Source: Clostridium saudiense (GTDB lineage: Bacteria > Bacillota > Clostridia > Clostridiales > Clostridiaceae). From it: a stretch of 60,161 bases of DNA. Both the position numbers and the translations under genes were made by a program. The stretch lies in assembly GCF_000577815.1 (NCBI RefSeq), contig NZ_CBYM010000020.1, positions 1-60,161 on the forward strand, read 5' to 3'. Shown here piece after piece: positions 24,525-33,592 of the stretch. How positions within the stretch are numbered: position 1 is the stretch's first letter; every line of letters starts with the position of its first letter. The notes beneath the pieces are model-generated. The model saw only the letters and a program-made list of their open reading frames with translations. It had not been told where the DNA came from and did not search any database.

Positions 24525-26801
24525 ATGGAAAATGTAATCTTGTTAGGTGGAATATTTAAAGAATCTCAAGAAATAGGTAAAAAGTATTTATTACATTTAG
24601 ATGTAGATAGGTTATTAGCCCCATGTTATGAAGCAATAAATCAAATTCCTAAAAAACCACGATATGGCGGGTGGGAAGAAAAAGAGATAAGTGGACATTC
24701 ATTAGGGCATTTTCTTTCAGCATTATGTGCTATGTATATAGCAGATAATGATATAAGGCTAAAGGAAAAAGCAGACTATATAGTATCAGAATTGGCATAT
24801 CTTCAAGATTTAGATGAAGAGGGATATGTGAGTGGTTTTCCAAGAAAATGCTTTGATAAAGTTTTTAGCGGAAATTTTAACGTTACAAGATTTGAATTAG
24901 GGGATAGTTGGGTTCCATGGTACAGCATTCATAAAATATATGCAGGACTTATTGATGCATATGAACTTATTGGAAATGAACAAGCTTTAAAAGTTGTTAC
25001 TAAATTAGCTGATTGGGCTAAAAAAGGGACTGATAATTTAAATGAAGATCAATTTGAAAAAATGCTTTATTGTGAACATGGTGGAATGTGTGAAGCCATG
25101 GCAAATCTCTATAAGATAACAAAAAATCAGGATTATTTAAATTTATCAATTAGATTTATTCATAAAGAAACAATTAATCCATTAATTGATTTAAAGGATG
25201 AGTTAGAAGGAAAACATGCTAATACACAAATTCCTAAGGTTATTGGTGTAGCTACACTTTATGAAATAACAGGTAAAGAAGAATATAAAAGAGCTTGTGA
25301 ATTCTTTTGGAATATAGTTACTAAAGGTAGATCATATGCAATCGGTGGAAATAGTAGAGATGAGCATTTTGGTAAATGTGGGACAGAAAAGTTAGATGTT
25401 ACTACTGCTGAAACTTGTAATACATATAATATGTTAAAGCTTACAGAACATTTATATGAATGGCATCATAAAGCAGAGTATATGGATTATTATGAAAAGT
25501 CACTATACAATCATATATTAGCTTCACAAGATCCTGATAGTGGAATGAAAACTTATTTTGTTTCAACTAAACCAGGGCATTTTAAAGTGTATTGTACACC
25601 AGATAATTCATTTTGGTGCTGCACAGGAACTGGTATGGAAAATCCAGCAAGGTATATAAGAAATATATATTTTAAGGATAATGATAGTTTGTTTGTAAAT
25701 CTTTTTATATCATCAAAAATTAATATAGAAGATAAAAAAATTAAGATATCACAAATAACGAATTTCCCAGAAGAGGAAAATATAAAGCTTGTGATAGAAG
25801 AAGCTGATAATGAGTTCATGAGCATAAGAATAAGAATACCTTATTGGGTTTCAGAAAATGTACAAGTTACTATTAATAATGAAACGGTATATATAAAAAA
25901 TGAGGATAGTTATATAACAATATCTAGAACATGGAATAAAGGTGATATAGTAAATATTAATTTACCTATGAATATACATTTATATAATTCAAAAGAAAAT
26001 AAAAATGAAATTGTATTTATGTATGGGCCTTTAGTTTTAGCAGGAGCTTTAGGAAAAGAAAATTTCCCAGAGACAGATATTTTAGAGGATCACTTAAAGT
26101 TAAATCATCATCCAGGAATAAACGTACCCAAGTTAGTTGGTGATATTGATGAAATATCAAGTTGCATAACAAAAATTAATGAAAAAGAATTAATTTTTGA
26201 GAGTAAAGCAATAGGGCAGCCTGAAAATGTAAAGGTTAAACTAATTCCATTTTATAAAGTCACTCATGAAAGATATACTATTTATTGGAGTGTAATGAGT
26301 GAGAAAGAGTATAAAAATATAGAAAATAACACTAATAATTATCAAGATAAAATAGAGAAAATTACTATAGATCAAGTAAATCCAAATAATCAGCAATCAG
26401 AAATAGAGCATAAAATTAAAGCTTTAAATTCAAAATCAGACTATTCTAAAGAGTGTGGGCAAGGCTGGAGAGAGTGCAGGGATAATGGATATTTTAGTTA
26501 TGAAGTACAGTTGAAAAATAATAAAAAGGTATATTTATTGTTAACCTACTGGGGTAGTGATAGAGAAATATTTGAAGATGGAAAAATGTATAGTAGAAAA
26601 TTTAAAATTTATGCTGAAGATTTGATGATAGCACAAGAGAAATTAGATGAAAATAAACCATTTGTACTATTTAATAAAATTTATGGCATTCCTGAAGAAG
26701 TAACAAATGGAAAATCATATATTAGGATAAAGTTTGAAAGTGAAGAAGGGTCTATAGCAGGAAGAGTATTTGGCTTAAAAATAATTAGTGAAGAAATATA
26801 A
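24525..26801 (+). CDS. GH127 beta-L-arabinofuranosidase
   Basis: A 758-residue glycoside hydrolase of family GH127 (HypBA1 type), which releases L-arabinose from beta-L-arabinofuranosyl linkages such as those on hydroxyproline-rich plant glycoproteins. The Zn-thiolate active site is visible: TAETCN (Glu296, Cys298) and FWCCTGTG (Cys365, Cys366), with the nucleophilic cysteine expected in the CC pair. GHSLGHFLSAL and HGGMCEAMANLY also fit. There is no signal peptide, so it acts on imported oligosaccharides. GAGG lies 9 bases before the ATG. About 120 residues at the C-terminus look like an extra beta domain. Confidence 0.9.
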   Translation: MENVILLGGIFKESQEIGKKYLLHLDVDRLLAPCYEAINQIPKKPRYGGWEEKEISGHSLGHFLSALCAMYIADNDIRLKEKADYIVSELAYLQDLDEEGYVSGFPRKCFDKVFSGNFNVTRFELGDSWVPWYSIHKIYAGLIDAYELIGNEQALKVVTKLADWAKKGTDNLNEDQFEKMLYCEHGGMCEAMANLYKITKNQDYLNLSIRFIHKETINPLIDLKDELEGKHANTQIPKVIGVATLYEITGKEEYKRACEFFWNIVTKGRSYAIGGNSRDEHFGKCGTEKLDVTTAETCNTYNMLKLTEHLYEWHHKAEYMDYYEKSLYNHILASQDPDSGMKTYFVSTKPGHFKVYCTPDNSFWCCTGTGMENPARYIRNIYFKDNDSLFVNLFISSKINIEDKKIKISQITNFPEEENIKLVIEEADNEFMSIRIRIPYWVSENVQVTINNETVYIKNEDSYITISRTWNKGDIVNINLPMNIHLYNSKENKNEIVFMYGPLVLAGALGKENFPETDILEDHLKLNHHPGINVPKLVGDIDEISSCITKINEKELIFESKAIGQPENVKVKLIPFYKVTHERYTIYWSVMSEKEYKNIENNTNNYQDKIEKITIDQVNPNNQQSEIEHKIKALNSKSDYSKECGQGWRECRDNGYFSYEVQLKNNKKVYLLLTYWGSDREIFEDGKMYSRKFKIYAEDLMIAQEKLDENKPFVLFNKIYGIPEEVTNGKSYIRIKFESEEGSIAGRVFGLKIISEEI

Positions 26802-26843
26802 AAATACAATAATAAATATATTAAATAAAAGGAGCTGGGAATT

Positions 26844-28319
26844 ATGAGCAAATTAATAATTAATCCACACAATAAAAAATCAAAAATAAGTAAAGAAATA
26901 TATGGTCATTTTTCTGAACATTTAGGTAGGTGTATTTATGAAGGAATATATGTAGGAGAAAACTCTCCAATACCAAATGTAAATGGAATGAGAAAAGATG
27001 TTGTTGATGCATTAAAAGAAATTAAAATTCCAGTATTACGTTGGCCAGGCGGATGTTTTGCTGACGAATATCATTGGATGGATGGGATTGGTCCAAAGGA
27101 AAATCGTAAAAAGATGGTTAATACACACTGGGGTGGTGTTGTAGAAGACAATAGCTTTGGGACACATGAATTTATGGAGTTGTGTAGACAACTTGAATGT
27201 GAACCTTATATAAATGGAAATGTTGGTAGTGGTACAGTTCAAGAAATGTCTGAATGGGTTGAATACTTAACTTTTGATGGTATTTCACCTATGGCAGAAT
27301 TAAGAAAGCAAAATGGACATGCAGAACCTTGGAAAGTTAAATACTTTGGTGTAGGGAATGAAAATTGGGGTTGTGGTGGAAATATGACACCAGAATTCTA
27401 TGGAAACATGTATAGAAGATATCAAACATACTGCAGAAATTATGGAGATAATAAACTTTATAAAATTGCTTGTGGTCCAAATGTAGATGATTATAATTGG
27501 ACAGATGGAGTAATGAAGGTTGCTGCAAACTTTATGGATGCATTAACATTACATTATTACACTCATCCAGGTGGATGGTTAAATAAAGGAGCAGCAACAG
27601 GATTTGATAAAGAAACTTGGTATATCAGTATGAATAAAACTTTAAAAATGGAAGAATTAATTAATAGGCATTTAGAAATAATGAATAAATATGATCCTGA
27701 AAAGAGAGTTGATTTAATAGTAGATGAATGGGGAGGCTGGTATGACGTTGAACCAGGGACTAATCCAGGATTCTTATATCAACAAAATACTATGAGAGAT
27801 GCCCTTATTGCTGGTATTAATTTAAATATATTCAATAAGCATAGTGATAGAGTTAAGATGGCAAATTTAGCACAAGTAGTAAATGTTCTTCAAGCAGTTA
27901 TATTAACAGAAGGAGAAAAGATGGTGTTAACTCCAACTTATCATGTATTTAATATGTATAAAAACCATCAAGAAGCAACTTTAGTTGAAAGTTATTTAGA
28001 AACTAAAATGATTGGGTTAGATGAAGAAAATCAAGTACCAAATTTACATGAATCAGTTTCAGTTGATGGTGAAGGAAAAATTAATATAACAATAAATAAT
28101 CTATCAATTGATGAAGCATATGATGTTGAAAGTATAATCGTAGGCAGACCTGTCAAAACTGTAAAAGCAACTGTTTTAACTAATGAAATGAATGCATTTA
28201 ATACATTTGATAATCCAGATGTAGTTAAACCAGAAAAATTTAAGGATTTTACTATTACAGAAAATGGATTAAACTTTAGGATTCCAGCTTGTAGTGTTAT
28301 TAGTTTTGTTGTTGAGTAA
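26844..28319 (+). CDS. GH51 alpha-L-arabinofuranosidase
   Basis: A 491-residue cytoplasmic GH51 enzyme that removes alpha-linked arabinofuranose from arabinan and arabinoxylan oligosaccharides. The acid/base is Glu173 in [11 protein letters not shown] and the nucleophile Glu295 in VDEWGGWYD. The front half is the (beta/alpha)8 barrel with [20 protein letters not shown]; the last 100 residues form the beta-sandwich. There is no signal peptide. Together with GH127 it covers both anomers. AAAAGGAG precedes the ATG; the DUF6171 gene follows at 5 bases. Confidence 0.95.
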   Translation: MSKLIINPHNKKSKISKEIYGHFSEHLGRCIYEGIYVGENSPIPNVNGMRKDVVDALKEIKIPVLRWPGGCFADEYHWMDGIGPKENRKKMVNTHWGGVVEDNSFGTHEFMELCRQLECEPYINGNVGSGTVQEMSEWVEYLTFDGISPMAELRKQNGHAEPWKVKYFGVGNENWGCGGNMTPEFYGNMYRRYQTYCRNYGDNKLYKIACGPNVDDYNWTDGVMKVAANFMDALTLHYYTHPGGWLNKGAATGFDKETWYISMNKTLKMEELINRHLEIMNKYDPEKRVDLIVDEWGGWYDVEPGTNPGFLYQQNTMRDALIAGINLNIFNKHSDRVKMANLAQVVNVLQAVILTEGEKMVLTPTYHVFNMYKNHQEATLVESYLETKMIGLDEENQVPNLHESVSVDGEGKINITINNLSIDEAYDVESIIVGRPVKTVKATVLTNEMNAFNTFDNPDVVKPEKFKDFTITENGLNFRIPACSVISFVVE

Positions 28320-28324
28320 TTATT

Positions 28325-28591
28325 ATGGAAAATAGATTTTGTAAAAAGTGCTTAATGAATGAAGTAATGGGACAGGCTGAATATAAGCATATGCAAGATT
28401 ACATCAGTAATATAGATAGTTTTATTAAAACAGAAGAAAAAGATTATAAGGAACGATTAGGTATTTGTATGGATTGTGATAATCTCATTAATGGAATGTG
28501 TAAGCTTTGTGGCTGTTATGTAGAAATGAGGGCAGCTGTAAAGAAAAATTATTGTCCTAATATAGAGAGAAAATGGGATAAAATTTCATGA
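28325..28591 (+). CDS. DUF6171 family Cys-rich protein
   Basis: An 88-residue protein with four pairs of cysteines, CKKC, CMDC, CKLCGC and a final CP, the layout of the DUF6171 family, probably a small zinc-binding fold. The central YKERLGICMDCDNLINGMCKLCGCYVEMRAA is its core. Its ATG lies 5 bases after the GH51 stop and has no clear Shine-Dalgarno sequence of its own, so it probably depends on translational coupling. The role in an arabinose operon is unknown. Confidence 0.75.
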   Translation: MENRFCKKCLMNEVMGQAEYKHMQDYISNIDSFIKTEEKDYKERLGICMDCDNLINGMCKLCGCYVEMRAAVKKNYCPNIERKWDKIS

Positions 28592-28888
28592 ATCTAGATA
28601 ATTCAATAATTTAATATAAGGTATAGTACCTATAAAAAGGCATATATCAAATTAACATAAGATTATAGGAATATAGTAAATCAATATTATTTAAGGTTTA
28701 AGCAAAGAAAAATTTATTGTTAAATATATAATTTTTAAAATTAAGCTAAATGATAATTTAAAGTTAGATATTCCTATATGAAAATATGTTGGTTGATGTA
28801 TGCCTATAATTATGTTTATTAAGAAAGGGCGATATTAAAAAATAATTTAAAAGATAAAAAAATGAGGGTATGAGGGGAGAAAATTTAA
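28592..28888 (+). promoter_or_regulatory. Intergenic region upstream of the GH43 gene
   Basis: About 300 AT-rich bases without a reading frame or strong terminator hairpin. TATAAT at 28805-28810 is a possible -10 box, but no fitting -35 is seen, so activation by a regulator is likely. I found no AraR-like TGTACG element here. Confidence 0.3.
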
Positions 28889-31684
28889 ATGAAATCAAGA
28901 AAAGTTAAAAGGTTAATGGCTATAATATTAGCTGGAACATTAATTTCAACGTTAGGATTTACTAGTGTCACTTCTGGGGAAGAAAAGCTATTAGAAAAGA
29001 GTCGTGTTTCTGTGCATGACCCATCTATCGTAAAAGAAGATGATACTTATTATGTGTTTGGATCACATATAGAAGCAGCTAAATCTACGGATTTACAAAA
29101 TTGGACTACTTTTACTAATGGGTATACAACACCTGGGAATGTTATTTTTGGAGATTTATCAGATAACTTAGAAGAATCATTTGAATGGGCTGGTGAAGAT
29201 GATTCTGATTGTAAAGGAGGATATGCTGTTTGGGCACCAACAGTATTTTGGAATGAGTCTTATGTAAACGATGACGGAAGTATGGGTGCTTATATGATGT
29301 ATTATTGTACATCATCAACTTATAAGAGATCTGCTATAGGATATGCTATTTCACAAGAGATTGAGGGACCTTACACATATGTAGATACCATAATTTATTC
29401 TGGATTTACAAAAAATGATGCTTATGATTCAAATAGTAATAAAAATACAATTTATACTAATACACATATTGATGAATTAATTGAAGATGGAACTATAAGT
29501 GGAGTAAATGATTCTTGGTTTGCAGCTGATGGATCATATAATACAACATATGCACCAAATGCAATAGATCCAGAATTATTTTATGATACAGAAGGAAAGT
29601 TATGGATGACTTATGGTTCATGGTCAGGTGGAGTTTATATATTAGAAATAGATAATACTACTGGACAACCTATTTATCCAGGAGAAGACTCAGATACTGA
29701 TACTATTAATCCTACAGATAGATATTTTGGTAAGAGAATAGCTGTTGGATATACTCAATCAGGGGAAGGGGCAGATGTAGTATATGATTCAGAAACAGGA
29801 TATTATTACATGACAATAACTTATGGAAGTTTAACTTCTGATGGTGGTTATAATATGAGATTGTTTAGATCAGAAAGTCCAACAGGACCATATTTAGATG
29901 CAAAGGGAAACAATGCAGCATTATCAGGAAATGTTACTAATACAGCTAATGGAATTAAATTAATATCTAATTATAAATTTGCTTGCCAAGATAAAGCTTT
30001 AAAAGCTGCTGGACATAATTCAGTTCTTATTGATGATGATGGAGAAAGATATTTAATTCATCACCAAAGATTTGATGATGGTACAGAATATCATGAAGTA
30101 AGAGTTCATCAAATGTTTGTTAATAAGGAAGGATGGCTTCTTGTAGCACCTTATGAAAATAGTGGAGATAAGATTTCAGAAACTGGATATTCAAAGGATC
30201 AAGTTGTTGGAAATTATCAATTTATAAATCATGGAACAGCAACAACTGGAAAAGTAGCTGACACTTTAAATGTGAGCTTAAATGAAGATAACACAGTAAG
30301 TGGAGATATAGATGGTACTTGGACAATGGAAGAAGGTTCTTACTATATGACAATTACTACTAATGATGTTACTTATAGCGGTGTATTCTTTAAACAACAA
30401 GATGAATCATTAGAAGATAATAAAGTGATGACATTTACTGCTGTTGGAAGCAATAATGAATCTGTCTGGGGAAGTAAACTTGATTTAGATGCTAGTGAGG
30501 CTGTCGATTATGCAAGTAAGGACTTAGAAAATAAAATACCAACTGTAACTAAAACAAATATAGAATTACCTTTAGTAGGAGCATATGATACAACAATTAC
30601 TTGGGCATCAAATAATGAAGAGAGCATTTCTAATGATGGTAAAGTAAATCGTACAGGAGAAGATGTAACTGTTACTTTAACGGCTACAATAACTAAGGAA
30701 AGTGAATCAATAGTTAAAGAGTTTAATATAACAGTTAAAGGTGTATTACAAGAAGTTGGAGCAGAACCAATATATAAATATGACTTTGAAACTATAGAGG
30801 AAGAAGCAATTGCTAATTCAGGAAGTAAGAGTGGTAATGCAATTTTAGTTGGTACTACATCAGTTGTTGAAGATACAGATAGAGGAAATGTATTAGAAAT
30901 AAAAAATGAAGATGGAGCAGTAAAAAATAATTATTTAGCTTTACCTACAGACACATTTGATGGAATTACTAAAGAAGGATATACAGTAAGTATGTGGGTT
31001 AATATAGATAAAAATGATCCAAATTATTTTGAACACAGTGCATTATTTGAAGCAAGCATGACTAAAGAAGATGGTACGCCAGATTACCCAATTACAAGAA
31101 TCAGTGCTAATCTTTATGGTAGAATAAATGCTAATGGAGCATATTCAGATGCCACAGAAGTTTCTAAATCATTGGAAGGAAACAAATGGGAGTATGTTAC
31201 TTATACAGTAAAGTCTGATGGAATAGTAGTTTATGTTGATGGAAACGAGGTTGCAAGACAAGATAAGGATATTTCAGCATGTTTCAATGATAACTTCTTA
31301 GCATTGATGACTGATGTTAGAATTGGTAGTGGTAATATATGGTCTGATAGGGATATAGCTAATGCAAAGTTCGATAATGTTTCTATCTATAATGTTGCAT
31401 TAACTGATAAGCAAGTTGAGGCTCTTTATAATGAAGAAACGAAAGTTGAAGAAGAACCAGAAAATCCTGAAGGACCAACTGATGAAGATGATAACAATCA
31501 GGATGAAGATAACAATCAAGATGAGGACAAGCAAGATCCATCAAAGGATGATGATGGAAATGACTCAGGAAAGAAGCCATCAAAATTACCTCAAACAGGT
31601 GATGTAGGTATAGCACTTGCATTAATATTAGGAGGAACGAGTGCAGTAGTTGGTGGACTTAGATTAAGAAAGAAAAGTAAATAA
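28889..31684 (+). CDS. Cell-wall-anchored GH43 arabinanase with LamG-like domain
   Basis: A 931-residue surface enzyme. A signal peptide (KRLMAIILAGTLISTLGF, cut near residue 28-30) is followed by a five-bladed GH43 propeller: VHDPSIV with Asp44 as likely base, IDPELFYDTEGKLWMTYGSWSGG with Asp227, and AAGHNSVLIDDDGERYLIHHQRF, a pattern of endo-arabinanases. Next come a small beta domain, an Ig-like domain near 545-625 (ITWASNNEESISNDGKV), a LamG/concanavalin-type domain near 630-850, an acidic Asp/Asn/Glu linker, and a sortase signal LPQTG at 900-904 with hydrophobic tail and KKSK end. It would cut arabinan outside the cell. GAGGGG precedes the ATG. Confidence 0.9.
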   Translation: MKSRKVKRLMAIILAGTLISTLGFTSVTSGEEKLLEKSRVSVHDPSIVKEDDTYYVFGSHIEAAKSTDLQNWTTFTNGYTTPGNVIFGDLSDNLEESFEWAGEDDSDCKGGYAVWAPTVFWNESYVNDDGSMGAYMMYYCTSSTYKRSAIGYAISQEIEGPYTYVDTIIYSGFTKNDAYDSNSNKNTIYTNTHIDELIEDGTISGVNDSWFAADGSYNTTYAPNAIDPELFYDTEGKLWMTYGSWSGGVYILEIDNTTGQPIYPGEDSDTDTINPTDRYFGKRIAVGYTQSGEGADVVYDSETGYYYMTITYGSLTSDGGYNMRLFRSESPTGPYLDAKGNNAALSGNVTNTANGIKLISNYKFACQDKALKAAGHNSVLIDDDGERYLIHHQRFDDGTEYHEVRVHQMFVNKEGWLLVAPYENSGDKISETGYSKDQVVGNYQFINHGTATTGKVADTLNVSLNEDNTVSGDIDGTWTMEEGSYYMTITTNDVTYSGVFFKQQDESLEDNKVMTFTAVGSNNESVWGSKLDLDASEAVDYASKDLENKIPTVTKTNIELPLVGAYDTTITWASNNEESISNDGKVNRTGEDVTVTLTATITKESESIVKEFNITVKGVLQEVGAEPIYKYDFETIEEEAIANSGSKSGNAILVGTTSVVEDTDRGNVLEIKNEDGAVKNNYLALPTDTFDGITKEGYTVSMWVNIDKNDPNYFEHSALFEASMTKEDGTPDYPITRISANLYGRINANGAYSDATEVSKSLEGNKWEYVTYTVKSDGIVVYVDGNEVARQDKDISACFNDNFLALMTDVRIGSGNIWSDRDIANAKFDNVSIYNVALTDKQVEALYNEETKVEEEPENPEGPTDEDDNNQDEDNNQDEDKQDPSKDDDGNDSGKKPSKLPQTGDVGIALALILGGTSAVVGGLRLRKKSK

Positions 31685-31767
31685 GTTATATATGAGGTTA
31701 GATTAAAAAAATTAGCGAAAATATTAATTTTTTAAATTAAAGCTAGATGCAAGACAATTAACTTGGA

Positions 31768-31796
31768 AATAAATAAAAAATAAATAAAAAATAAAT
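31768..31796. repeat. 11-bp tandem repeat
   Basis: AATAAATAAAA occurs twice in tandem (31768-31778, 31779-31789) followed by a partial third unit. It merges with the left arm of the next terminator and gives the minus strand a T-rich tail. Confidence 0.6.
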
Positions 31797-31870
31797 GGAT
31801 TACTGTAAGTAATAATATAAATTCCTAATGAAAATTATATAAATTACTGGAGATAATCCATTTATTTTTT
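31789..31870. terminator. Bidirectional terminator between GH43 and yesL
   Basis: AAATAAATGGATTA at 31789-31802 pairs perfectly with TAATCCATTTATTT at 31854-31867, with further pairing inside (GTAAT with ATTAC). T residues follow on both strands. It serves the convergent GH43 and YesL genes. Confidence 0.75.
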
Positions 31871-31895
31871 GCATTATCATAGGTAAAAAGAGTAC

Positions 31896-32528
31896 TTATG
31901 ATAATATTTTACTAAAATGGTTATTATTTTTATTGTATACAATTAAAAAAATACGAGAAACCATATAGCTATGAATAGCAACTCCTAAAAGGAGCATAAA
32001 TAAAAAGACAATAGGAAAATAAAAAGTAGCAAATAAAACTGATAATCCAAATAAAGTAATAAGTAAGCTATAAGGTAAAGCTTTTATTGATATAAAAAAG
32101 CAATACTTAATTATACTTAATATTGATGAGTTAGTTTGAGATAGTACTGGAAAAATATAAGGAGTTACTAATAAAAAAATAAATAGAGTAAAAAATATAA
32201 ATGGTAGAGCTATATAAGCAATAGACAGTCCACATTTTAACCAGAAAATTAAATTAACTCCTAATATAGTAGATGTTAACAAAACAATTAACCAAATAGC
32301 AGTAGATTTTTTGAAATTTTCTTTAAAAGCCTTAAAAAAAGCTTTAGTTATATGACCTTCATTTTCAGATAGTAGATTTAAATTAACAGAGTATAAAGCA
32401 GTAGTAGATGCACCAATTGTAATTATTGGAATACTACAAATTACCCATAAAATATTAAGTAAAAACAAATCACTTACTCTATTCATAAATTTTGAAAAGC
32501 CACTATCTAAATTAAACAAATTACCCAT
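31896..32528 (-). CDS. YesL family (DUF624) membrane protein
   Basis: A 210-residue integral membrane protein with about five hydrophobic helices. FNLDSGFSKFMNRVSDLFLLNILWVICSIPIITIGASTTALY is the typical DUF624/YesL opening. In Bacillus YesL is encoded in a rhamnogalacturonan locus, and members are often found by plant-polysaccharide genes, as here next to arabinanase. Molecular function is unknown. GGGAGG lies 7 bases before the ATG at 32528; an in-frame ATG five codons earlier overlaps that site. Confidence 0.85.
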   Translation of the reverse strand: MGNLFNLDSGFSKFMNRVSDLFLLNILWVICSIPIITIGASTTALYSVNLNLLSENEGHITKAFFKAFKENFKKSTAIWLIVLLTSTILGVNLIFWLKCGLSIAYIALPFIFFTLFIFLLVTPYIFPVLSQTNSSILSIIKYCFFISIKALPYSLLITLFGLSVLFATFYFPIVFLFMLLLGVAIHSYMVSRIFLIVYNKNNNHFSKILS

Positions 32529-32760
32529 AAAAATTCCTCCCATAAAAATACCATAATATAATAATAACTCATGTAAAGGTTATATTCAATTGATTATAAG
32601 GAAATATAAGGGTTAAGTTACAAAAAGTTTATGAAGGGTATTTGACTTTAAAATAAATTAAGTAAAATATGTAAAAGCATAGTTTAGTTTTATGAATATT
32701 TATTTTGGTTAGAAGAATAATAATCGTATATAAAATTTTTATTATAAAAAGGAGATTATT

Positions 32761-33162
32761 ATGAAAAACAAAAGAATAATTGCATTGGCACTATTATTTT
32801 TATTAGTATTTAGTAGTAATGTTTTTGCAGACAGAAGAAAACCAGAACCAAATGCTATATTTATGGGAACTGTAGAAGAAGTTCAAAGAAATGAGGATAA
32901 TAATACAATTAATGTAAAGGTTAAGGGATATTTAAAGGGATTAGTAGTTCAAAATCAGGAGCTTATAGCTATTGTTAGTGATGAAACATTAATAATACCA
33001 AATGAATGCCCTAAGGAAGGGGAAGAACCAGATATTAAGAAAGTTAATCCTAAGGAGTTTAAAATACAAAAAGGTGATACTGTATTTTTTGTATTAAGTG
33101 AAGCAATGACTAAGAGTACTCCTCCACAAGCAGCAGCAAGAGCTATTCAATTAGCAAAATAA
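32761..33162 (+). CDS. Small exported protein of unknown function
   Basis: A 133-residue protein with a clear signal peptide (KNKRIIALALLFLLVFSSNVFA, cleavage after VFA near residue 23). The mature part is a short, probably all-beta domain of about 110 residues (FMGTVEEVQRNEDNNTINVKVKGYLKG ... IQKGDTVFFVLSE) resembling a small OB-like or Ig-like fold. I do not recognise a family. AAAAAGGAG lies 8 bases before the ATG. It is monocistronic, with its own terminator. Confidence 0.75.
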   Translation: MKNKRIIALALLFLLVFSSNVFADRRKPEPNAIFMGTVEEVQRNEDNNTINVKVKGYLKGLVVQNQELIAIVSDETLIIPNECPKEGEEPDIKKVNPKEFKIQKGDTVFFVLSEAMTKSTPPQAAARAIQLAK

Positions 33163-33175
33163 AATAATTTATTTG

Positions 33176-33216
33176 AAACAGCTTTATTAAGAAAATTTAA
33201 TAAAGCTGTTTTATTT
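33176..33216 (+). terminator. Terminator of the small exported protein gene
   Basis: AAACAGCTTTATTAA at 33176-33190 pairs perfectly over 15 bp with TTAATAAAGCTGTTT at 33197-33211, followed by TTATTT. Confidence 0.85.
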
Positions 33217-33592
33217 AAAAAATTAATAAATAAATTAAAACATATGTAACATAAGATAGTATTTTACATATATTGTACTATAAATAATAAATCAATAATT
33301 TAAATAGAAGATTACTTTCGTTCAGCAATTTTTGTTAAATTATAATTTATATCCTCCATATAGAGTAGTGATTTATTTAAGTTGCAATTAGTAAGATTTA
33401 TCCTAGGTATTAGAAACTATAACAAGAGTTGAATTTTGTTATAGTTTCTTTTTGAAGTAAAATAATTATTTTAATGTTAGAAAATTAAACTTTTTAATTA
33501 TAAATGATATTTATAAAATAAGGTTTTATATAAATATTAATTCTATCTTATCTAATTAATGATAAGTAAAAAGAGTATTAGTATAACATTGA
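33217..33592. other. Gene-free stretch with an orphan terminator
   Basis: About 375 bases between convergent genes with no credible reading frame. TATAAT near 33340 could be a -10 box, and an intrinsic terminator follows at 33412-33453, so a short untranslated RNA on the plus strand is possible. The 3' end of the minus-strand phosphatase gene lies at 33593. Confidence 0.35.
33412..33453 (+). terminator. Orphan intrinsic terminator
   Basis: AGAAACTATAACAA at 33412-33425 pairs perfectly with TTGTTATAGTTTCT at 33436-33449, and is followed by TTTT. The nearest upstream plus-strand gene already has its own terminator at 33176. Confidence 0.7.

Noticed and set aside
31416..31607. Plus-strand open frame inside the GH43 gene linker
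   Set aside because: It is an out-of-frame reading of the Asp/Asn-rich linker repeats of the real gene.
31768..31796. CRISPR-like or other biologically active repeat
   Set aside because: Only 11-bp AT-rich units in direct tandem without spacers; a simple repeat next to a terminator. No CRISPR array was seen anywhere.
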